From Penium margaritaceum (Eukaryota; Streptophyta; Zygnematophyceae; Desmidiales; Peniaceae): a DNA stretch of 60,677 nucleotides. The position numbers and the translations under genes were made by a program. The stretch's first letter is position 1, and each line of letters starts with the position of its first letter. Location: NCBI GenBank assembly GCA_023375785.1, contig SZWC01001166.1, forward strand, positions 69,740 through 130,416. The letters run 5' to 3'. Under the pieces are notes generated by a model that did not search any database, had not been told where the DNA came from, and saw only the letters and a list, made by a program, of their open reading frames with translations. Shown piece by piece: positions 57,335 through 60,677 of this stretch.

Positions 57335-58726
57335 ATGCATCCACTAATCATCTTCGCAGCCGCAACTGTACTGGTTCACCTCCGTCCGCCACATGCCGCG
57401 CCAGACGATAACGATGGAGAACCTGACGTCACTTCTAAGCCCTCATTCTTAAATGTTGCCCAAGTCTCTATCCAAGATGGAGAACCTCCTCCAGTAATGC
57501 TCCTTGTAACTTCAGACTCCCTCTTCATTGAGCAAGTCCTCAACTCCGGGTGTTCCATTCATGCTCTCAAAGACGCTGATATCAGCACACCACTGGCAAC
57601 ACCAATAACCATCACCTGTGCAACTAAAGGAATGACATCCTCATGTCGCTACTCCTCTACTCTCACATCTCCAGCTGCACCAAGCGGTCAGATTCGGGGA
57701 TACCACACCCCTGACCTTCGGCACAACCTCCTCTCAGTTCATCAACTCCAGAAGGAAGGAGTAAATATCTTCTTTCCCGCCTACGGGTCGGAAGCTCGAC
57801 TAACAACAACTGACAATAAACCACTGGCAACCTTCACAGTGCGCAACAATCTCTATCGATTACAGATTCCTCGAACAACTGCCATCTTCTCCATTGAAAC
57901 CGATGTCCAACCGTCCACTTGTGACTGTCAAAGTCTCTCTCATCCTCTACTATTGCATCATCATTGCCTGGGTCATCCCAACATCAACGCCCTTCTTCGC
58001 CTCCAAGCCAAAAACATGGTGAAAGGTCTACCGTCCCTCTCACCACTCACTCGTCTTACGATACCACCCTGTGCTGCTTGCAGTCTTGGAAAACTAAAAG
58101 CATCTCCTCATCCTCCTCGAACAGCACGAGCGGCCAAACCTCTGAATATCCTTCACATGGATCTAGTGGGGCCAATTCGGCCCACTTATCTTCAAGGGTA
58201 TAAGTACTTCCTCACCATCATGGATGATCACTCTCGCTTCGGCGCAACAATCCCTCTCAAGTCCAAAGCTGATGCCAAGCCTGCCTTCATCAAGTGGTCT
58301 AGTTATCAAATGAATTATCTCAATCGATCAATTGGGAAAATATGGACAGAGAGAGGTGGTGAATTCCTGTCTCATGAACTTCACGAAATTCTGGTAGAAC
58401 GTGGCATTGGACACAAAATGAGTATTCCAGAAGCGCCAGAGCAGAACAGAGTAGCCGAAAGACGGAATGGGGTTCTGGTTGCTCTCACTCGTACCTTACT
58501 TCTGCATGCTGGGGCACCTGAAACCTTTTGGACCTATGCACTACGCTATGCCACCAGAGTGCACAACTACTATCCAGCCAAGCATCTTCCTGACATCACT
58601 CCAGCAGACCTCTGGCTAGGATACAAGCCAGATGTCTCCAAAGTTCGAGTATGGGGTTCTGCAGCCTTTGTATTGATCAACAAGGCTGACAGAGCTCATG
58701 CTCATCACTCCAAGGTCGACCCATGA
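57335..58726 (+). pseudogene. Copia pol, part 1: protease and integrase
   Basis: 463 codons from the ATG at 57335 to TGA at 58724-58726. The protease core reads L-N-S-G-C-S-I-H at residues 69-76, with N70 where the catalytic Asp of the D-S-G motif is expected. The GAG-pre-integrase zinc region has H210, H214, C246 and C249. The integrase core has D276 (H-M-D-L-V-G-P), E339 in T-E-R-G-G-E-F where families have Asp, and E375 in V-A-E-R-R-N. The spacing E339-E375 fits D-D35-E. The TGA falls in the K-V-D-P segment, where relatives continue with Arg, and the same frame carries on after it. Protease would mature the polyprotein and integrase insert the cDNA; both look inactive here. Confidence 0.9.
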
Positions 58727-59623
58727 GCCTCACGTCGTATGTTTGTCGGATTTGCCCTCAACTCCTCTGGCTACCTGTTCTATGAACCAGAACTCAAAAG
58801 GGAAACCTGCAGCACAGATGTCCATTTCGATGAGATCACCCCCTTCTTCCGCCAAACAGCTCCCATTTCCACCACCCCTCTTACTTGGACACTCTTCCCT
58901 GAACAACCTACAGTACCTGCAACTCCAACAGTCCATCGTCCAACAGCCACTCCCTCTTCACCTGCCACTCCTCCAACAACATCCAGCCCACGAACACTCT
59001 CACCTGCACATACTCCAGTTCAACCACAACAAACCTCACTTCCTCCCCAAACTCCTGATCCTGACTTTGAAACCATCTCCGAACATCTCCTAACACTCGG
59101 GCATCCACTTCCTCCAACAGCAGCACCAACAACAACAGTAGCAGAACCCGTACTACGGCGATCCACTAGAAGTCGCACAGCTGCTTCCCTTGTCAAAACC
59201 ACCAACACGGATGGTGACCTCAACATCAAGGAAGATTGCCATGTTGAGATCCTTCGTACTTCCTTTCTACCCTCTTGGATTGCAGCAGGAGACAACCTCA
59301 CCTCTCTTCGACGATCAACTCCTCCCATGAACCCTCGACGCCGACGTTATCCGCGCATCCCTCTTCTTAGCACCACCATCACCACAACTCCTATCTCTAC
59401 CCCCAACACGTATACCGAAGCCATAAACGGGCCCCAAGCACACCAATGGTGCATCGCTATTGCTCAAGAACTGGCCTCCTTCAAGGCCACTTCTACCTAC
59501 ACTGACGTTCCTCGACCACCTAACACCAATGTGGTTGTTGGGAAATGGGTCTTCCGTATCAAAACTCATCTAGGGAAGCCCACAGAATTCAAGACTCGCT
59601 ATGTGGAAAAAGGATTCTCATAG
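58727..59623 (+). pseudogene. Copia pol, part 2: integrase C-terminus, linker and start of reverse transcriptase
   Basis: Continues in the frame of part 1. It begins with the integrase C-terminal F-V-G-F-A and Y-E-P-E-L-K-R and a V-H-F-D-E motif. A long linker rich in P, T and S follows, then the reverse transcriptase start (W-V-F-R-I-K, T-R-Y-V-E-K-G-F-S). It ends at TAG (59621-59623), where relatives have Gln in G-F-S-Q. The linker length and composition are normal for Copia pol. Confidence 0.88.
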
Positions 59624-60677
59624 CGACACGGTGTGGACTTCTTTGACACTTTCTCACCCACTGTCAAGCTGACCACTCGGAGCGCTTTGCTGCATATTGC
59701 AGCTGCTAAAGACATGGAACTACATGCTATGGATGTGTCCACCGCCTTCCTTCAAGGAGATTTGCACAAAACCATCTACCTGGTATGCCCTGAAGGCTAC
59801 ACTTCAGACCAGCCTAACACCGTCTGGAAGTTACATCGCCCAGTCTATGGTCTCAAACAATCTCCTCGTCAATGGCAAGCCAAACTCCAAGCAACTCTCC
59901 TTGACATGGGATTCGCAGTTTCCACTGCCGATCCCAGCCTACTTCTCCGCTCTCGGCCAAATGAGGAAACTTATATTCTAGCCTACGTGGACAATCTGGC
60001 ACTCACCTCAAACAATCTCAGTGCCCTCAAAGAGTTGAAGCAAGATCTCCTGGGACGATTCACCATGAAGGACGTGGGAGAACTAACCCACTACCTGGGG
60101 ATTGACATCGAAAGGGATCGGGAGAGGCGACTCATCACCCTCTCCCAAGTATCTTACATCGCCTCACTGCTCAAAAATTTCGGGCTCGAGAACAGTAATG
60201 GGACACCAACCCCCATGACAGTGGACCTCACACTTACCTCACCGGCATATACAGTCTCATCGCCTTCCCTAGAACCCTACCCTGAGTTGGTGGGATCGCT
60301 GATGTATGCAATGGTGTGCACTTGCCCCGACTTTGCTTTCCCTCTCAGCGTACTATCACGGTGTGTTGAAGGGAATCACAGTAATCTGCACTGGAAAGCG
60401 ACAAAACAAGTCCTGAGGTATCAAGGAGAAACGGGGTCATTCTACCTCGAGCTAGGAGGAACTCAGCCAATAACACTGGAAGGGTACAGTGACTCCTCCT
60501 GGGCCGACGACCAAACCGACCGAAAGTCCTCACAAGGCTATGGCTTTCACCTTGGCTCAGGACTGATCAGTTGGCGGTCCACCAGGCCATCCTCTGTCTT
60601 GCTCTCCTCTTGTGAAGCAGAACTCTATGCAGGTACCATGGCCGCTCAAGAAGCTATCTGGCTGAAGTACACACTGC
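59624..60677 (+). pseudogene. Copia pol, part 3: reverse transcriptase and RNase H (runs off window)
   Basis: Open in the same frame from the TAG to the window edge (351 codons). Motifs in order: D-T-F-S-P-T-V-K; M-D-V-S-T-A-F-L-Q-G with the first catalytic Asp at 59732; V-Y-G-L-K-Q-S-P-R-Q-W; then Y-V-D-N at 59984-59995, where the Y-V-D-D box is expected, so the second box Asp is Asn. H-Y-L-G-I-D-I and the RNase H motifs Y-S-D-S-S-W-A-D and S-S-C-E-A-E-L-Y-A follow and look intact. The C-terminus and 3' LTR lie beyond the window. Confidence 0.9.

Larger units (their letters stand above)
56816..60677 (+). mobile_element. Copia (Ty1-type) LTR retrotransposon, gag-less, truncated by window edge
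   Basis: 5' LTR at 56816-57291, primer site at 57292-57303 and a pol region in Copia order (protease, integrase, reverse transcriptase, RNase H) to the end of the window. The 3' LTR lies outside. Only about 240 bp separate the primer site from the protease motif, so the usual gag region (roughly 1 kb) is absent. Two in-frame stops and changed catalytic residues show this copy is dead. Its LTR does not resemble those of elements 1-3, so it is a different family. Confidence 0.93.

Noticed and set aside
58739-59623. Separate gene starting at the ATG at 58739
   Set aside because: It is in frame with the upstream integrase and separated only by one TGA; it is the continuation of Copia pol.

Overview
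This window is repeat-rich nuclear DNA from a eukaryote, most likely a green plant or streptophyte alga. Four LTR retrotransposons all carry the plant Copia-type primer site TGGTATCAGAGC (complementary to initiator tRNA-Met), a decayed hAT DNA transposon is present, and the mutation spectrum looks like heavy cytosine methylation. I see no bacterial operons, host housekeeping genes, rRNA, tRNA or CRISPR. A Chara-like genome would fit, but the sequence alone does not prove it.

About two thirds of the window (roughly 40 kb) is one 11-bp minisatellite, consensus GCAAGTGGGGC on the + strand and always in that orientation. It occupies 1-3460, 7347-11947, 16898-18628, 22311-51628 (with a 151-N gap at 29264-29414), about 52742-52840 and 55229-56422. 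Because 11 is not a multiple of 3, every minus-strand frame reads the same 11-residue peptide period, so very long open frames (over 1000 codons) arise without any gene. Within the array are recently homogenised higher-order repeats with periods of 22, 66, 178, 218 and 253 bp, plus many two-copy duplications.

Three related non-autonomous LTR retrotransposons interrupt the array: element 1 at 3461-7346 (+), element 2 at 11948-16897 (-) and element 3 at 18629-22310 (-). Each has 0.58-0.61 kb LTRs, a primer site, a purine tract, a leader with tandem repeats of about 138 bp, and one short decayed gag-like reading frame near the 3' end, but no pol. All three sit in the same register of the 11-bp unit (GCAAG or a one- to two-base variant). 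Element 2 contains two single-N joins, each followed by an exact repeat of earlier sequence, which looks like unmerged contig overlap.

The right end is different. A satellite of about 169 bp occurs at 51629-52741 and 56423-56815. Between the two blocks is a hAT transposon of about 2.4 kb (52841-55228) with 13-bp terminal inverted repeats, dense GATC motifs near both ends and an internally deleted, stop-containing BED-finger transposase. From 56816 to the window edge is a Copia element with a 5' LTR, primer site and pol (protease, integrase, reverse transcriptase, RNase H) but no recognisable gag. Its pol has two stop codons and substitutions at catalytic positions of three enzymes. No intact functional gene is evident in the window. 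Its interest lies in the satellite's evolution, the shared insertion register of the retroelements, and the gag-only versus pol-only elements.
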